DNA of 64,000 nucleotides from Colwellia sp. 20A7. GTDB lineage: Bacteria > Pseudomonadota > Gammaproteobacteria > Enterobacterales > Alteromonadaceae. The notes below the pieces were generated by a model, which saw only the letters and a program-made list of their open reading frames with translations, was not told the DNA's origin and did no database searches. Of this stretch, positions 45,236 to 56,258 are shown piece after piece (positions within the stretch are counted from its first letter, which is position 1; the number at the start of each line of letters is the position of its first letter). The position numbers were made by a program, and so were the translations under genes. The DNA lies in the NCBI RefSeq assembly GCF_009832865.1, contig NZ_CP047130.1:3100001-3164000 (forward strand). The letters run 5' to 3'.

Positions 45236-46510
45236 TTAACTCATATGAATTAACATATTACTTGGTTTTTCTAAAAATGATTTCCACAAATTGCAAAAAC
45301 GGGCAATACTGCCGCCATCAATAACACGATGATCACCAGACCAGCTAACTTGCATAATACTGCGTGCTTCAACTTCACCTTTATCATTGAACCTTGGTAG
45401 CACTTGTACTTTACCCAAGGCAACAATAGCCGATTCAGGCTTATTGATAATAGGTGTTGCAACAGTACCACCAATAGCACCAATATTGGAGATTGTTATA
45501 GTGCCGAATTTTAAGTCACTACTTTGCACTCTGCCACTTCGTGCATCATTAGTTAAGCGTGTAATATCAATCGCTAAATCTAAAATTGATTTAGTTTGTA
45601 CTTGTTTAACATTAGGGACTAACAAACCAACTTTTGAATCTACCGCCATACCAATATTATGATCATTAAAGTAAGTTAATTCGGTACAGTCATCATTTAC
45701 TTGGCTATTAATCACAGGAAACTCTTTCAGCGCTAACGAAATAGCTTTCATGAAAAATGGCATCATCGTCAATTTACTATCAGCTTCTTCCAAGACAGCC
45801 TTAACAGTAGGATCTTCTTTGAAGGCTAAACGTAACTTTATCAGCTCCGTCATGTCAATTTCTTCACAATAAGTAAAATGAGGAATAGTACTAACGGATT
45901 CAACCATGGCTTTTGCCATTAACGCTTTAACACCTCTTATTTTTTCAACGTAATTAGGCTCTACCTGTGGAGATAATGTTCGAGCAGAAGTAAAGTTATT
46001 ATTGCCACCTTGTTCAAAAGCAACCACATCATCTTTGTATACACGACCTTTTTTACCCGATCCTGTCACTTCACTAATATTAATCTCTAATTCACGTGCA
46101 ACACGGCGCACTGCCGGGCTAGCGATAGCCTTACCTTTACTTAATTTATGGTTATTTTCTAGAGCTGACTCAGTAATACTTTCACTTAACGCTTCATTGC
46201 TTGATTCAACAACCGGCTTAATATTATTAGCTTGAGCCGGTTGTTGAATCAACGTTTCATCTGATTGTAAATCATCAGGCTTCATAGAATAAAGCGGTGC
46301 GTGAACCTTCGCTATTTCACCTTGTTTATAGAATAACTTTTCTATTACGCCGGAATACATTGCAGGTATTTGTACTAATGCTTTATCTGTCATTACATCC
46401 GCAATAGGTTGATCTTCAGCTACTTGATCACCCTCTTCAACAAGCCATTCAACAAGCTCACATTCAACAATTCCTTCACCTATATCAGGTAAAATAAAAT
46501 CAATACTCAT
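45236..46510 (-). CDS. bkdB: Branched-chain 2-oxoacid dehydrogenase E2 (dihydrolipoyl acyltransferase)
   Basis: Core E2 of the branched-chain 2-oxoacid dehydrogenase complex, 424 residues. A single lipoyl domain (1-80) has the lipoylated lysine in MTDKALVQI (43), then a peripheral-subunit-binding domain (ASPAVRRVARELEINISEV, about 135-170) and the catalytic domain with HRVIDGG near 397. The E1 genes just upstream and one lipoyl domain favour the branched-chain type over pyruvate or 2-oxoglutarate complexes. No E3 gene is present, so E3 is probably shared with other complexes. Confidence 0.9.
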   Translation of the reverse strand: MSIDFILPDIGEGIVECELVEWLVEEGDQVAEDQPIADVMTDKALVQIPAMYSGVIEKLFYKQGEIAKVHAPLYSMKPDDLQSDETLIQQPAQANNIKPVVESSNEALSESITESALENNHKLSKGKAIASPAVRRVARELEINISEVTGSGKKGRVYKDDVVAFEQGGNNNFTSARTLSPQVEPNYVEKIRGVKALMAKAMVESVSTIPHFTYCEEIDMTELIKLRLAFKEDPTVKAVLEEADSKLTMMPFFMKAISLALKEFPVINSQVNDDCTELTYFNDHNIGMAVDSKVGLLVPNVKQVQTKSILDLAIDITRLTNDARSGRVQSSDLKFGTITISNIGAIGGTVATPIINKPESAIVALGKVQVLPRFNDKGEVEARSIMQVSWSGDHRVIDGGSIARFCNLWKSFLEKPSNMLIHMS

Positions 46511-46550
46511 ATTCTTTTCCTATTTTCTTAATCAGAAATTATTTCGTAAA

Positions 46551-47528
46551 TTAATAGTTTACGCTGCGTTTAATGGCTTCATAAATTTTCAGATGATCGG
46601 CAACGTACTCTTTTTCAAGTGCTAATGGATAAGGTGTATCTAATCCACACACTCGCTCTACAGGCGACTCCAAATGTAAAAAACATTCTTGTTGAATAGT
46701 TGCTGTTATTTCACTAGCAAAGCCTGCCGTTAATGGCGCTTCTTGGGTAACCAGCAAACGACCTGTTTTAATAACAGAATTGGCAATTGTTTCCACATCC
46801 CAAGGTAAGATGCTACGTAAATCAATTACTTCACAAGAAATTCCATCATTAGCAGCTAAATCAGCCGCTTTTTGTAAAATTTCCATTTGAGCGCCCCAAG
46901 CAAGTAAGGTGATGTCACTCCCTGTTTGTACTATTTCAGCTTTGCCTATTGGTAATTGATAATCTTCTGTTGGTACTTCCCCCACCGAGGCACGATAAAG
47001 ACGTTTAGGCTCAAAAAATAAAACAGGATTATCATCACGTATCGAGGCTAATAGTAGACCTTTAGCTTGATAAGGATTACGAGGTATAACAATTTTTAGC
47101 CCAGGCGTATGCGCAAAATAAGCTTCAGGTGATTGGCTATGATATAATCCACCAGCGATTCCACCTCCATAAGGTGAGCGAATGGTTAGTTTACCTACAT
47201 CAAATTCATTACCACTTCTATAACGAAATTTAGCTGCTTCATTCACTATTTGATCAAACGCTGGAAAAATATAATCAGCAAATTGAATTTCAGCTATCGG
47301 ACGTGATCCTTGAGCTGCTAACCCATTAGCAAAACCGATAATACCTTGCTCAACTAACGGCGTATTAAAACAACGCGTTTTGCCATATTTATCTTGTAAA
47401 CCAGAAGTCGCTCGAAATACACCACCAAAATGGCCGACATCTTCACCAAAACATAATGTGCTTTCATCTTCGTCCATCGCAATATCAAGGGCATTATTAA
47501 TCGCGTGTAACATATTCATTTGTGCCAT
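46551..47528 (-). CDS. bkdA2: Branched-chain 2-oxoacid dehydrogenase E1 beta
   Basis: Beta subunit of the thiamine-dependent E1, 325 residues. [23 protein letters not shown] near 28-50, [25 protein letters not shown] near 103-127 and the C-terminal transketolase domain ([16 protein letters not shown]) match the family. It starts 2 bases after the end of the E1 alpha gene and is followed by the E2 gene at 40 bases, so the three are one operon. Confidence 0.92.
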   Translation of the reverse strand: MAQMNMLHAINNALDIAMDEDESTLCFGEDVGHFGGVFRATSGLQDKYGKTRCFNTPLVEQGIIGFANGLAAQGSRPIAEIQFADYIFPAFDQIVNEAAKFRYRSGNEFDVGKLTIRSPYGGGIAGGLYHSQSPEAYFAHTPGLKIVIPRNPYQAKGLLLASIRDDNPVLFFEPKRLYRASVGEVPTEDYQLPIGKAEIVQTGSDITLLAWGAQMEILQKAADLAANDGISCEVIDLRSILPWDVETIANSVIKTGRLLVTQEAPLTAGFASEITATIQQECFLHLESPVERVCGLDTPYPLALEKEYVADHLKIYEAIKRSVNY

Positions 47529-47530
47529 AA

Positions 47531-48712
47531 CTAAAATTTCCCTGCAGTAAATGGATAGGCTTCTGGGTATTTATTTATATGTGTTTTAACTTGCTCTAAC
47601 TGCGCTTTTAACTGCGTTGATGGCACATCGTAAACATCTGTAATTAGGGTATCGATATGAGGTTTTTCTATTTTTTCAGCGACCTTCACTGCGGCTAATA
47701 CTTTTTCTCTTAGTTTTTCATACAGTGCTGTTTCTTTTGCTTCGTCCCACCAATTTTGTGCTAGCATCCAATTTTTCATACGCAAAATAGGATCATTAGC
47801 CTGCCATTTTTGTTCTTCTTCGCGAGTACGATAACCGGAAGGATCATCAGAAGTAGAATGAGCACCTAAGCGATATGACATGGCTTCAATTAACACTGGC
47901 GCATTTTCTTTTAACGCATACGCTCGCGCGATTTGGGTCGCTTTAACTACAGCTAAAATATCATTACCATCAACACGTAGTGTTTTAATACCATAACCAA
48001 CACCGCGAGAAGCGATACCGTTACCTTTAAATTGTTCATCTGATGGTGTTGAGATTGCGTAACCATTATTACGACAGAAAAATATAACAGGTGCTCCATG
48101 TACTGCAGCCATATTTAAACCTGCATGAAAATCACCTTCTGATGCTGCACCTTCGCCAAAATAACATAGCGTTACTGCATCTAAGCCTTGCAGCTTTTGT
48201 CCATATGCATAACCTGTTGCCTGTGGAATTTGAGTGCCTAAAGGAGAAGAAATAGTCATATAGTTCAATTCTTTTGAACCATAATGAATGGGCATTTGAC
48301 GGCCTTTACCTAAATCTTTATCGTTAGAAAACATTTGATTCATAAAGTTTTCAAGACTAAAACCACGAAACATTAATGCGCCTTGCTCACGGTATTGGCT
48401 CATAATCATATCTTGTGGCTTCAAACCTGCAGCACCACCAATACTTGCAGCTTCTTCACCTAACGCCGCCATATAAAAGCTTAAACGACCTTGGCGCTGT
48501 GATGCCACCATACGTTCATCTAAGACTCGATGAAAAGCAAAGGTTTTATATACTTTGACAGCTAATGCTTCATCCATATCTGGCATATCACTGCCTTCAT
48601 AAACAGTGCCGTCTTGTTGTAAAATTTTTAATTCAGGAATTTCAACACTTGTACCGTCGATAAAGGTAGGTTTGTGTACTACCGGTCCCTCATTATAAAG
48701 TTCATTGCTCAT
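47531..48712 (-). CDS. bkdA1: Branched-chain 2-oxoacid dehydrogenase E1 alpha
   Basis: Alpha subunit of E1, 393 residues, oxidatively decarboxylating 2-oxo acids from leucine, isoleucine and valine. Thiamine diphosphate site [18 protein letters not shown] near 190-210 ending in [18 protein letters not shown] near 283-298 is the region phosphorylated in mitochondrial homologues. First gene of the operon; a LiuR-like operator lies about 150 bases upstream. Confidence 0.92.
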   Translation of the reverse strand: MSNELYNEGPVVHKPTFIDGTSVEIPELKILQQDGTVYEGSDMPDMDEALAVKVYKTFAFHRVLDERMVASQRQGRLSFYMAALGEEAASIGGAAGLKPQDMIMSQYREQGALMFRGFSLENFMNQMFSNDKDLGKGRQMPIHYGSKELNYMTISSPLGTQIPQATGYAYGQKLQGLDAVTLCYFGEGAASEGDFHAGLNMAAVHGAPVIFFCRNNGYAISTPSDEQFKGNGIASRGVGYGIKTLRVDGNDILAVVKATQIARAYALKENAPVLIEAMSYRLGAHSTSDDPSGYRTREEEQKWQANDPILRMKNWMLAQNWWDEAKETALYEKLREKVLAAVKVAEKIEKPHIDTLITDVYDVPSTQLKAQLEQVKTHINKYPEAYPFTAGKF

Positions 48713-49104
48713 AACATTCTCTTATTGTGTTGTGCTTTTTTTAATCATAATTTAACAAGCATTTATTAAACGATAATTAAAAATAATTTATATTTTTTTA
48801 TTTGCACATTTTATTTATCGCTATAGAAGTATAGTCAATAATGTTTGACTTTCGAACAAAACTTTACCTTTACGTAAACTGATTAACAAGATTCTATGGT
48901 AATGAGGTTGGTCTATTTTTGTAAGAAGTGAGCAAAAATGTTTACAGTAGGAAGGGAGTTGTAATTATTTGTCAATAAAATGAGCCACTTTAATAAAAGC
49001 AGCTCATGTTTAATATGTTTCAAAGTCAGTATGGCTTGTGATACATACTTGTATTTTCGACTTTAACAGGAAGATAAAGACGTTTGCAATTATAGGATCG
49101 TTTA
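48713..49104. other. Upstream region of the bkd operon
   Basis: No gene is seen in these 392 bases. A LiuR-like palindrome occupies 48863-48878. ATGAGC (48979-48984) and GCTCAT (49001-49006) form a small inverted repeat. The rest is AT-rich. Confidence 0.55.
48863..48878. promoter_or_regulatory. LiuR-like operator
   Basis: TTTACCTTTACGTAAA differs at one position from the palindrome TTTACGTWWACGTAAA recognised by LiuR, the MerR-family regulator of branched-chain amino acid degradation in Gammaproteobacteria. It stands upstream of bkdA1, a gene set of exactly that pathway. No liuR gene is in the window. Confidence 0.6.
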
Positions 49105-50157
49105 TTAAAAAGGAGCAGGGTATTTTTTTAAAATATTATTAATTTCAATTAGTAACAGCTCAGGTAATTCAGTGCTAAATGCGGCTATATTGTCTTCTAA
49201 CTGTTGCAAGGTTGTTGCACCGATAATAGTAGAAGTAACGCCTCTAATTTGATCGCACCAAGCCAAGGCTAATTCTGCCGGAGTTATATCAAACTTATTC
49301 GCTAAATTAACATACGCTTGAGCAGCAGCATTGCTATTTTCTGTATCTCTAAATAAGCCATTTCTTTGCATATAAGTCCATCTACTGCCCTCTGGACGAG
49401 CTCCATTTAGATATTTACCCGTTAATATCCCTGTCGCTAACGGCGACCAAGGTAAGTAAGCAATGTTTTCACGAACACAGCTTTCAATTAAATAAGGCCA
49501 GTCTTTTGTATGTAATAAGTTGAACTCATTTTGAATTGACACCATACGTGGTAGATCATGTTTTTCACTTAAACGTAAATATTGGCTTATTCCCCAAGGT
49601 GTATCGTCTGACAGACCGCAATACCGGATTTTTCCTGCTTTAACGCTATCCGTTAACCCTTGCAATATATCTAACATTTTCTCGGTTTCTTCAGCAGTAT
49701 CTTCTGCTAGGAAACCACCGCTATTTGGCCAATGTTTACCAAAATGCGGCGAAGTACGGTTAGGCCAATGTAACTGGTATAAATCAATATAATCGGTTTG
49801 TAAGCGCGCTAACGAAGTATCAATCGCTTCAATAACTGTTTTACCTGAAATTTGGCTTCCTTCACGTATATATGAAAAACCTGGTCCAGCTATTTTTGAT
49901 GCAAGTACAATATCTTTACGTTTAGTTGGATTAGCTGCTAACCAGTTGCCAATAATCGCTTCTGTTTTACCATAGGTTTGCTCTGATGGCGGCACTGCAT
50001 ACATTTCCGCGGTATCAATAAAGTTAACATTCTTCGCTAATGCATAGTCAATTTGAGCATTAGCATCTTGCTGATTATTTTGTACTCCCCAAGTCATACT
50101 ACCTAAACAAACGCGAGAAACATTTAACGAACTACTGCCTAACGGAACATACTTCAT
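49105..50157 (-). CDS. Aldo/keto reductase (Tas-like)
   Basis: NADPH-dependent oxidoreductase of 350 residues. NFIDTAEMYAVPPSEQTYGKTE near 45-66 holds the catalytic D and Y, LASKIAGPG near 84 the lysine and LYQLHWPNRTSPHFGK near 125 the histidine. It closely resembles E. coli Tas in length and in the AEMYAVPP and NWLAANP segments. Substrate is unknown. Monocistronic. Confidence 0.85.
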   Translation of the reverse strand: MKYVPLGSSSLNVSRVCLGSMTWGVQNNQQDANAQIDYALAKNVNFIDTAEMYAVPPSEQTYGKTEAIIGNWLAANPTKRKDIVLASKIAGPGFSYIREGSQISGKTVIEAIDTSLARLQTDYIDLYQLHWPNRTSPHFGKHWPNSGGFLAEDTAEETEKMLDILQGLTDSVKAGKIRYCGLSDDTPWGISQYLRLSEKHDLPRMVSIQNEFNLLHTKDWPYLIESCVRENIAYLPWSPLATGILTGKYLNGARPEGSRWTYMQRNGLFRDTENSNAAAQAYVNLANKFDITPAELALAWCDQIRGVTSTIIGATTLQQLEDNIAAFSTELPELLLIEINNILKKYPAPF

Positions 50158-50431
50158 AAATTTTTTATAACCTGATAATAAGTGTATATAAAAACTAACA
50201 AAACAATTCTAAATTACATATAACGTTGCAACATTTAATAAACTATTTTGATCGTTTCTTTGATAAAAGTATATTCGCATAATGGGATAGATAATACAGC
50301 TTTAAATGTTATTATTAATAAGATATTCACAATAGATAGTCGTTGAGAATAGAAGCTAGCATGTACTTTTATTTCTTTTGGTTAGTACTATTTAATTAAC
50401 GTTACTTCTACTATAAAAAGGTATTTCTTAC

Positions 50432-51373
50432 ATGAAAAAAATTGTTTTTATAAGTCGGTTAGACAATAAGGCCCAATTACAATGGTTATCATGTTTAAGC
50501 CAGCAATTACCTGAGGAAACCATTCTACTGCCTGAACACATGAGTGAGGATGAATTTCAATATGTTGATATTGCCATTGTTGCAAATCCTGATCCAAGTG
50601 TTATTGCTAAGTTTCCAAATTTAATTTGGATACAAAGTCTATGGGCTGGTGTAGAAAAGTTAATGAGTGAAAAATCCCTTCAATACATTAAAATTGTAAG
50701 ATTAATTGATCCTGAATTGGCAAAAACTATGGCAGAAGCGGTTGTTGCCTGGACCTTATATTTACATAGAAACATGCCGGAATATGCTCTACAGCAACGT
50801 AATAAACAATGGCAACAATTACCTTACATAGCAGCTAAAGATATACGTGTTGGTGTATTAGGAGCAGGTAATTTAGGGTTAACGTCTTTAAAAAGCCTAC
50901 AACAATTACAATACCCAGTAAGTTGTTGGAGCCGAACACCAAAACAGCTTGAAGGAATAAAGAGTTATTCCGGTAATAGTGGTTTACAGTCTATTGTTAA
51001 AAATAGTGATATTTTGATCAGTTTATTACCACTTACCGCTGAAACACATCACTTACTAAACGCACCTTTATTAACGTTACTTCCTTGGGGAGCCAAAATA
51101 ATAAACTTCTCTCGCGGTGCTATTATCGACACTAAGGCAATGCTTGAGTTATTAGAAAGTAGACATATTTCACATGCCGTGCTTGATGTATTTGAACATG
51201 AGCCATTACCTGTCACAGATCCTATATGGAGCAATCCAAATATAACCGTGCTTCCGCATATTTCAGCGCCAACAGATATGAGTTCATCAATAAAAGTTGC
51301 GGCTGACAATATAAAGAATTATCGTGAATTTTTGATCATTCCAGAGACGGTAAATACTCAATTAGGCTATTAA
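50432..51373 (+). CDS. ghrA: Glyoxylate/hydroxypyruvate reductase A-like D-2-hydroxyacid dehydrogenase
   Basis: NAD(P)H-dependent reductase of 313 residues, the length of E. coli GhrA. The nucleotide-binding loop VGVLGAGNLGLTSLK is near 142-156; catalytic residues are R in NFSRGAIID (near 230), E in VFEHEPLP (near 255) and H in LPHISAPTD (near 275). The HISAPTD ending is typical of the GhrA subgroup. The ribosome site is weak. It ends at a shared terminator. Confidence 0.83.
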   Translation: MKKIVFISRLDNKAQLQWLSCLSQQLPEETILLPEHMSEDEFQYVDIAIVANPDPSVIAKFPNLIWIQSLWAGVEKLMSEKSLQYIKIVRLIDPELAKTMAEAVVAWTLYLHRNMPEYALQQRNKQWQQLPYIAAKDIRVGVLGAGNLGLTSLKSLQQLQYPVSCWSRTPKQLEGIKSYSGNSGLQSIVKNSDILISLLPLTAETHHLLNAPLLTLLPWGAKIINFSRGAIIDTKAMLELLESRHISHAVLDVFEHEPLPVTDPIWSNPNITVLPHISAPTDMSSSIKVAADNIKNYREFLIIPETVNTQLGY

Positions 51374-51420
51374 GCGGTCAGCCTAAGCTAATCAAGATAA
51401 AGTAACGAATATATATTTAG

Positions 51421-51482
51421 CTTGAATATACTTAACCTGAGTATATTTAACCTGAATATACTTGAATCTGAGTATACGCATA
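51421..51482. repeat. Imperfect 15-16-bp tandem repeat after ghrA
   Basis: Four related units (CTTGAATATACTTAAC, CTGAGTATATTTAAC, CTGAATATACTTGAAT, CTGAGTATACGCAT) in the 3' untranslated region of ghrA. Confidence 0.8.
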
Positions 51483-51505
51483 TAACTAAGAAGTGAGTAC
51501 ACAGC

Positions 51506-51539
51506 AATAAAAAATGAGACCTTAGCCTCATTTTTTATT
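51506..51539. terminator. Bidirectional terminator between ghrA and astE
   Basis: AATAAAAAATGAG pairs perfectly over 13 bp with CTCATTTTTTATT around an 8-base loop, giving T runs on both strands between the two convergent genes. Confidence 0.85.
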
Positions 51540-51586
51540 AGTTATTCTATGCTTATTTTTATGTTAACTTTTATTAAAACAAGCAT

Positions 51587-52705
51587 TTATTCTGGATTAA
51601 CAACCACAGGAATTACCGTTAACAAAGCACGTTGGCCAATAGCAACATTAGTATTTGGGAAAATAATTGCTTCCCCCTGCTTCTTAGTTTTTATTGCTTT
51701 ATCGCCATCAGTGGCAATAACAGTACCAATAGGAAAATCAGTAAAGTTTTCAACATCATCAGCAAAGTGCAGTTTAAAGTTCTCATATTGTCGATCAATA
51801 ATTTGATCAATTTCAAAAAAACTAAAATCATCGTCATTATACTCAGGTAACGTTAACGATTTTTCTGAAATGAGTGCCGACAAACTCGCTTTCACCTTTA
51901 AGAATTTTGTCATGTCGTTTTCGCCAAAAGGCATCACTTTACCTAATTCAACAGTAAAAGCATGCGCATCAAATTCATTCGACGAAAAGTAACTAAACGT
52001 TGTAGTAGGTGAATTAGAAAACAAAATAGTATTGATGCCACAAGCAAGCATAAATTGCAGCTGAGCTTTCACCCAAGGTTTATTTTGTCTAAACGGATAT
52101 ACAGCAAACTTATCATTTTTAGAGCCACGAATAGCAGTATGTAAGTCGTAATGAAAACGTTCAATTGCTTTACTAGTAGTTAAGCTAGCTTGTTCAGAGC
52201 CAGCAATAAAAAAATCTCGAACCGTGTTTTCTAATAATAAAGCACGATGACGTTCTTTGTTTATTAAACCTGCCCCCTGCCCTTGGTCAATAGAATGTCC
52301 GTTAGAAAAGAGGCGATTTAAATTTTCTTCAACAAAACGTTTACTAATATTAATAGACGCCGGATTACCAAAAATAAATAAGGTTCTATGCTCTAAATGT
52401 AATTCACCTAAGATAACTTGCTTAATAAGTTCATTACAAATTTCAATTGGTGCGGTTTCATTCCCGTGAACAGCGCTTGATAAAACAATATCTTTGCTTG
52501 AACTATGGCTTAATGGCTCAAAAACCAAAATTCCTGTATCAAGTACTGAGACCTTTGTTTTCGCTGAGCTGTGACGACAAACAACCTCAAAATTAACAGC
52601 AGCCATTGAAAATTCATGGCTGCGAGTGAGGTGTAAAAAATCACCACTTGTTAATAATGCTTTCTTTAATTCCTCTGCCGACAATTGTGCTTGCGGGTAT
52701 GCCAT
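51587..52705 (-). CDS. astE: Succinylglutamate desuccinylase/aspartoacylase family (AstE)
   Basis: Zinc hydrolase releasing succinate from N-succinylglutamate, last step of the arginine AST pathway, 372 residues. Zinc ligands are H and E in SAVHGNETAPIE near 78-89 and H in YDLHTAIRGS near 166; the catalytic glutamate is in FTVELGKVMPFG near 235. The other ast genes are not in the window, so the gene is separate from its usual operon. Extended N-terminal and central segments fit AstE better than aspartoacylase. Confidence 0.85.
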   Translation of the reverse strand: MAYPQAQLSAEELKKALLTSGDFLHLTRSHEFSMAAVNFEVVCRHSSAKTKVSVLDTGILVFEPLSHSSSKDIVLSSAVHGNETAPIEICNELIKQVILGELHLEHRTLFIFGNPASINISKRFVEENLNRLFSNGHSIDQGQGAGLINKERHRALLLENTVRDFFIAGSEQASLTTSKAIERFHYDLHTAIRGSKNDKFAVYPFRQNKPWVKAQLQFMLACGINTILFSNSPTTTFSYFSSNEFDAHAFTVELGKVMPFGENDMTKFLKVKASLSALISEKSLTLPEYNDDDFSFFEIDQIIDRQYENFKLHFADDVENFTDFPIGTVIATDGDKAIKTKKQGEAIIFPNTNVAIGQRALLTVIPVVVNPE

Positions 52706-52766
52706 GGTTAACCTTTTATGATTTTTTGTATTTTACACCGAAAGAAAATTGAATTTGTAACAATGA

Positions 52767-54431
52767 TCACAAACCTGCAGCTTTAAAAGCAGCACTTACA
52801 ATGTCTTGTGCTTCTTTAATAATTGTTTGCAAGTGTGCTTCATCAATAAAGCTTTCAGCATATATTTTATAGATTTCTTCGGTACCCGACGGACGAGCAG
52901 CAAACCAGCCATTTTCGGTAACTACTTTAATACCACCAATAGCAGCATTATTGCCTGGCGCATGTGAAAGAATTTCAGTTATTTTCTCACCGGCTAATAC
53001 GTCTGCCGTAATATCACTACTTGATAATGCCGTTAGCACTTTCTTTTGTTCAAAAGTAGCGACTGCTTCAACTCTACCATAACAAGGCTCGCCTAGCTCT
53101 TTAGCTAACGCAAGATAATGCTGATAAGGGTCTTTCCCTGTTACCGCTAAAATCTCTGCCGCTAACAAGGCCATAATAAAACCGTCTTTATCGGTAGTCC
53201 ATGTACTGCCGTCACGGGCTAGAAATGTTGCCCCGGCACTTTCTTCACCACCAAAGGCATAGCTTGAATCGTGTAAACCATCAACGAACCATTTAAAGCC
53301 AACAGGTACTTCTGATAAAGGACGCGCTATTTTTTTAGCAACACGGTTTATTAACGAGCTTGAAACTAACGTTTTACCTATTTTACAATCTGCTGGCCAA
53401 TCTCTGTGAGTCATTAAATAATTAATCGCGACCGCTAAATAATGGTTAGGATTCATTAAACCACCAGACTTAGTCACTATACCGTGTCGGTCAAAGTCAG
53501 GGTCATTACCAACACTAATGTCGAAATCATCTTTCATGGCAATTAAACCAGCCATCGCATAAGGCGACGAACAATCCATACGAATTTTGCCGTCTTTATC
53601 TAAAGGCATAAACGCAAAGCTTGCATCAACTACCGGGTTAACTACTTCAATATTAAGACCGTATTTTTGGGCAATAACTGGCCAATAAGCAATACCTGAG
53701 CCACCTAAAGGATCAACACCTATACGAACACCTGCTTTTGCAATGGCCGTCATATCAATAACTTGATCAAGTTGACTTACATAATGTTCAATAAAGTCTT
53801 GCTGATCTAGCAATGGCGATTGTATAGCATCAGCGAAAGGTATTTGTTTAACATCAACCAAACCCGCTTTAATTAACGCATTTGCTCTTTGTTCTATCTG
53901 TTTCGTTATTTCACCTTCTGCAGGACCACCATGAGGTGGGTTATATTTAATGCCACCATCTGTAGGAGGATTATGTGAAGGCGTTATAATTAAACCATCA
54001 GCTAAATCACTTTGGTTCTCAATCTTATTATGACTAATAATTAAACGTGAGATAACAGGGGTCGGTGTAAAACCACCACCAGACAGTGAATCATTTTGAA
54101 TAACAACATTAACGCCATTGGCAATAAGTACAGCGATAGTGCTAGCAAAAGCCGGCTCTGACAAAGCGTGGGTGTCTTTACCTAAAAAAAGCGGCCCGGT
54201 AATTTTTTGTTCATGACGATATTCAACCACCGCTTGACATATTGCAAGAATATGAGCTTCATTAAAACTAATTTTAGCAGACGAACCTCTATGTCCCGAA
54301 GTACCAAAACTGACTCGCTGAGCAGTAATCGCTACATCAGGTACTTTTAAAAAATAGTCGCTAACTAACTGACCAATATTAATTCTATCTTCAGGGCGAG
54401 CGGGCTTACCTGCGTGTGGATGAACTGACAT
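52767..54431 (-). CDS. pgm: Phosphoglucomutase (alpha-D-glucose)
   Basis: Interconverts glucose-1-phosphate and glucose-6-phosphate, 554 residues, E. coli Pgm type. [10 protein letters not shown] near 42-51; phosphoserine loop [12 protein letters not shown] near 149-160; metal loop [10 protein letters not shown] near 310; sugar-binding [10 protein letters not shown] near 394; phosphate-binding [10 protein letters not shown] near 516. seqA lies 99 bases upstream on the same strand, the conserved seqA-pgm pair. Confidence 0.95.
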   Translation of the reverse strand: MSVHPHAGKPARPEDRINIGQLVSDYFLKVPDVAITAQRVSFGTSGHRGSSAKISFNEAHILAICQAVVEYRHEQKITGPLFLGKDTHALSEPAFASTIAVLIANGVNVVIQNDSLSGGGFTPTPVISRLIISHNKIENQSDLADGLIITPSHNPPTDGGIKYNPPHGGPAEGEITKQIEQRANALIKAGLVDVKQIPFADAIQSPLLDQQDFIEHYVSQLDQVIDMTAIAKAGVRIGVDPLGGSGIAYWPVIAQKYGLNIEVVNPVVDASFAFMPLDKDGKIRMDCSSPYAMAGLIAMKDDFDISVGNDPDFDRHGIVTKSGGLMNPNHYLAVAINYLMTHRDWPADCKIGKTLVSSSLINRVAKKIARPLSEVPVGFKWFVDGLHDSSYAFGGEESAGATFLARDGSTWTTDKDGFIMALLAAEILAVTGKDPYQHYLALAKELGEPCYGRVEAVATFEQKKVLTALSSSDITADVLAGEKITEILSHAPGNNAAIGGIKVVTENGWFAARPSGTEEIYKIYAESFIDEAHLQTIIKEAQDIVSAAFKAAGL

Positions 54432-54530
54432 ATTATTCCTTTTGTTAATCGGCTTATGATTTATATTAATCTACTTGTATGTGCTCTATTTGAATTAGCG
54501 TATGCATAACTTAAGACGTTACTTTAGACG

Positions 54531-55112
54531 TTAAAGTAATTCTCTAATTTTTTCTACGTCTACATTATTATAACCAAGAGATGTTGCAGCTTTCGTTAGC
54601 ATCATTTTTTTACGCGTTGTATTTGAATTGGTTAATACCCAAAATGGACTGTCAGGTATTTGCTTTGGTTTAGTACTGCTGCCACTAGCGGCTAATTCCG
54701 CTTCTGAATTAGCAAAATACAAACGATCGCGACCACAAATTTCTGTTACAACCCTAAAGCGGTTTGGATGAGCTCGATAGAGTGCAGCTAAAATAAGTAA
54801 AAATCGTCCAACAGCGCCTCGCTGCATTGCAAGTTCTTCTTTATTAATAAAGTTAAAAACACTTTCAGAGTTATTATCAAGCGCTTCAATATCACTTGTT
54901 TCACCAGTATCAGATTCATTATCAACCAGATTATCTGATAAAGGCTTCTCTATAATGTCTTTGTCTGCACTTTCTTCTAACAAAACTGTTTGCTGAGTTG
55001 TCTCATTAAGCTTAAGTAAACGACGCAAAATACTTGAAGCATTCTCACCAATAAACTGTGTATTGGCAACAATGTGAAGATATAGGTCATCGTCTATTTC
55101 AATATTTTTCAT
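54531..55112 (-). CDS. seqA: Replication initiation negative modulator SeqA
   Basis: Binds hemimethylated GATC sites and sequesters the replication origin after initiation, 193 residues. The N-terminal oligomerisation domain ([22 protein letters not shown], then [11 protein letters not shown]) and the C-terminal DNA-binding domain ([38 protein letters not shown]) are recognisable. The acidic linker between them is longer than in E. coli (181 residues). The presence of seqA implies Dam methylation in this organism. Confidence 0.93.
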   Translation of the reverse strand: MKNIEIDDDLYLHIVANTQFIGENASSILRRLLKLNETTQQTVLLEESADKDIIEKPLSDNLVDNESDTGETSDIEALDNNSESVFNFINKEELAMQRGAVGRFLLILAALYRAHPNRFRVVTEICGRDRLYFANSEAELAASGSSTKPKQIPDSPFWVLTNSNTTRKKMMLTKAATSLGYNNVDVEKIRELL

Positions 55113-55151
55113 TTATCATTAACTTCTATAATTTTTTAATTGCCCCAAGAT

Positions 55152-55174
55152 TATACCAATTAAATTAATTAAGG
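55152..55174. repeat. Dispersed-repeat-like intergenic segment
   Basis: TATACCAATTAAATTAATTA followed by AGG resembles the segment at 42778-42800 (about 18 of 22 positions). It lies between the divergent seqA and ybfF genes. Confidence 0.35.
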
Positions 55175-55294
55175 GTACTGAATTCAACGAGAAAAACACA
55201 CAGAAATAAGATAGTTACTTGGTATAAAATAAAAATTATTTTATATTTCATGATAAAATTGTCATAAATTAAACGTTAACGGCCTAAAAATAAA

Positions 55295-56104
55295 ATGACA
55301 TCACAGAACTTGTCACCACTAAATGATCTGCACTTAAATTACCAACAGCTTGGCCAAGGTGAAAATATTGTACTGATTCATGGTTTATTTGGCAGCTTAG
55401 AAAACTTAAACATGGTTGCTAAGAGTTTAAGCCAACACTATTGTGTCACTAGTATTGATGTGAGGAATCACGGTAATTCATTTCACCGCGAAGGTATGTG
55501 TTACAAAGATCTTGCGCAAGATGTTATAAGCCTACTAGATGATTTATCCATTGAATCTTGCCATATTTTAGGCCATTCAATGGGGGGGAAAATTGCAATG
55601 CAGGTTGCGCTATCATTCTCTAAAAGAGTGAAAAAACTTATCGTAGCAGATATTGCTCCTGTTAAATATCCAGCTCACCATCTAACTATTATTCAAGGTT
55701 TACAAGCGATAGATTTAGTTAACATAAAAAAACGTAAAGATGCTGATGATCAATTAGCTATATATGTAGAAAATGTAGGCGTAAGACAGTTTTTACTTCG
55801 TAATCTATCTCTCAATGCACAAGGCCAATTTGCTTTTAAGTGTAACCTAACTAATATTGAGCAAGGATATCAGGAAATAATGCAAGGCATTGAGATTAAT
55901 GTAAATAATAATGAAAAACCCTTTGTTGGAGAAACGTTATTTATTAAAGGTGGAAGTTCTGATTATATTTTACCCGCACATCAAAGCATTATTAATACTA
56001 TTTTTCCTAATGCGAAAGCCAAAATAATACAAGGGGCTGGTCATTGGTTACATGCTGAAAAAACAGTTGCCTTTAATAAATTAGTATTAGATTTCTTAAA
56101 TTAG
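55295..56104 (+). CDS. ybfF: Alpha/beta hydrolase, YbfF-type esterase
   Basis: Predicted acyl esterase of 269 residues. HGLFGSLENLNMVAKSL near 29-45 forms the oxyanion region, the nucleophile serine is in LGHSMGGKIAMQ near 95-106 and the C-terminal histidine in GAGHWLHAEK near 249. The divergent placement from seqA matches the E. coli ybfF-seqA locus. Natural substrate is unknown. Confidence 0.88.
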   Translation: MTSQNLSPLNDLHLNYQQLGQGENIVLIHGLFGSLENLNMVAKSLSQHYCVTSIDVRNHGNSFHREGMCYKDLAQDVISLLDDLSIESCHILGHSMGGKIAMQVALSFSKRVKKLIVADIAPVKYPAHHLTIIQGLQAIDLVNIKKRKDADDQLAIYVENVGVRQFLLRNLSLNAQGQFAFKCNLTNIEQGYQEIMQGIEINVNNNEKPFVGETLFIKGGSSDYILPAHQSIINTIFPNAKAKIIQGAGHWLHAEKTVAFNKLVLDFLN

Positions 56105-56233
56105 TAAACCTTAAACAATACTCTTTGGACAAGTTAAACAATTTTTCTTACAAAAAAGCTTGAAATTGTGCCCTAATATCAATGAAAATAAATGAGTTTA
56201 TGTCAACTCTATGCTATAGTTCCGCCAATTTTT

Positions 56234-56254
56234 ATGCTTACTATACTAACTGAT
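56234..56254 (+). promoter_or_regulatory. Promoter-like motif, copy 2
   Basis: ATGCTTACTATACTAACTGA has a TATACT box 11 bases before the DUF2788 start codon and shares 19 of 21 bases with the motif upstream of ndh. Confidence 0.45.
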
Positions 56255-56258
56255 TAAA

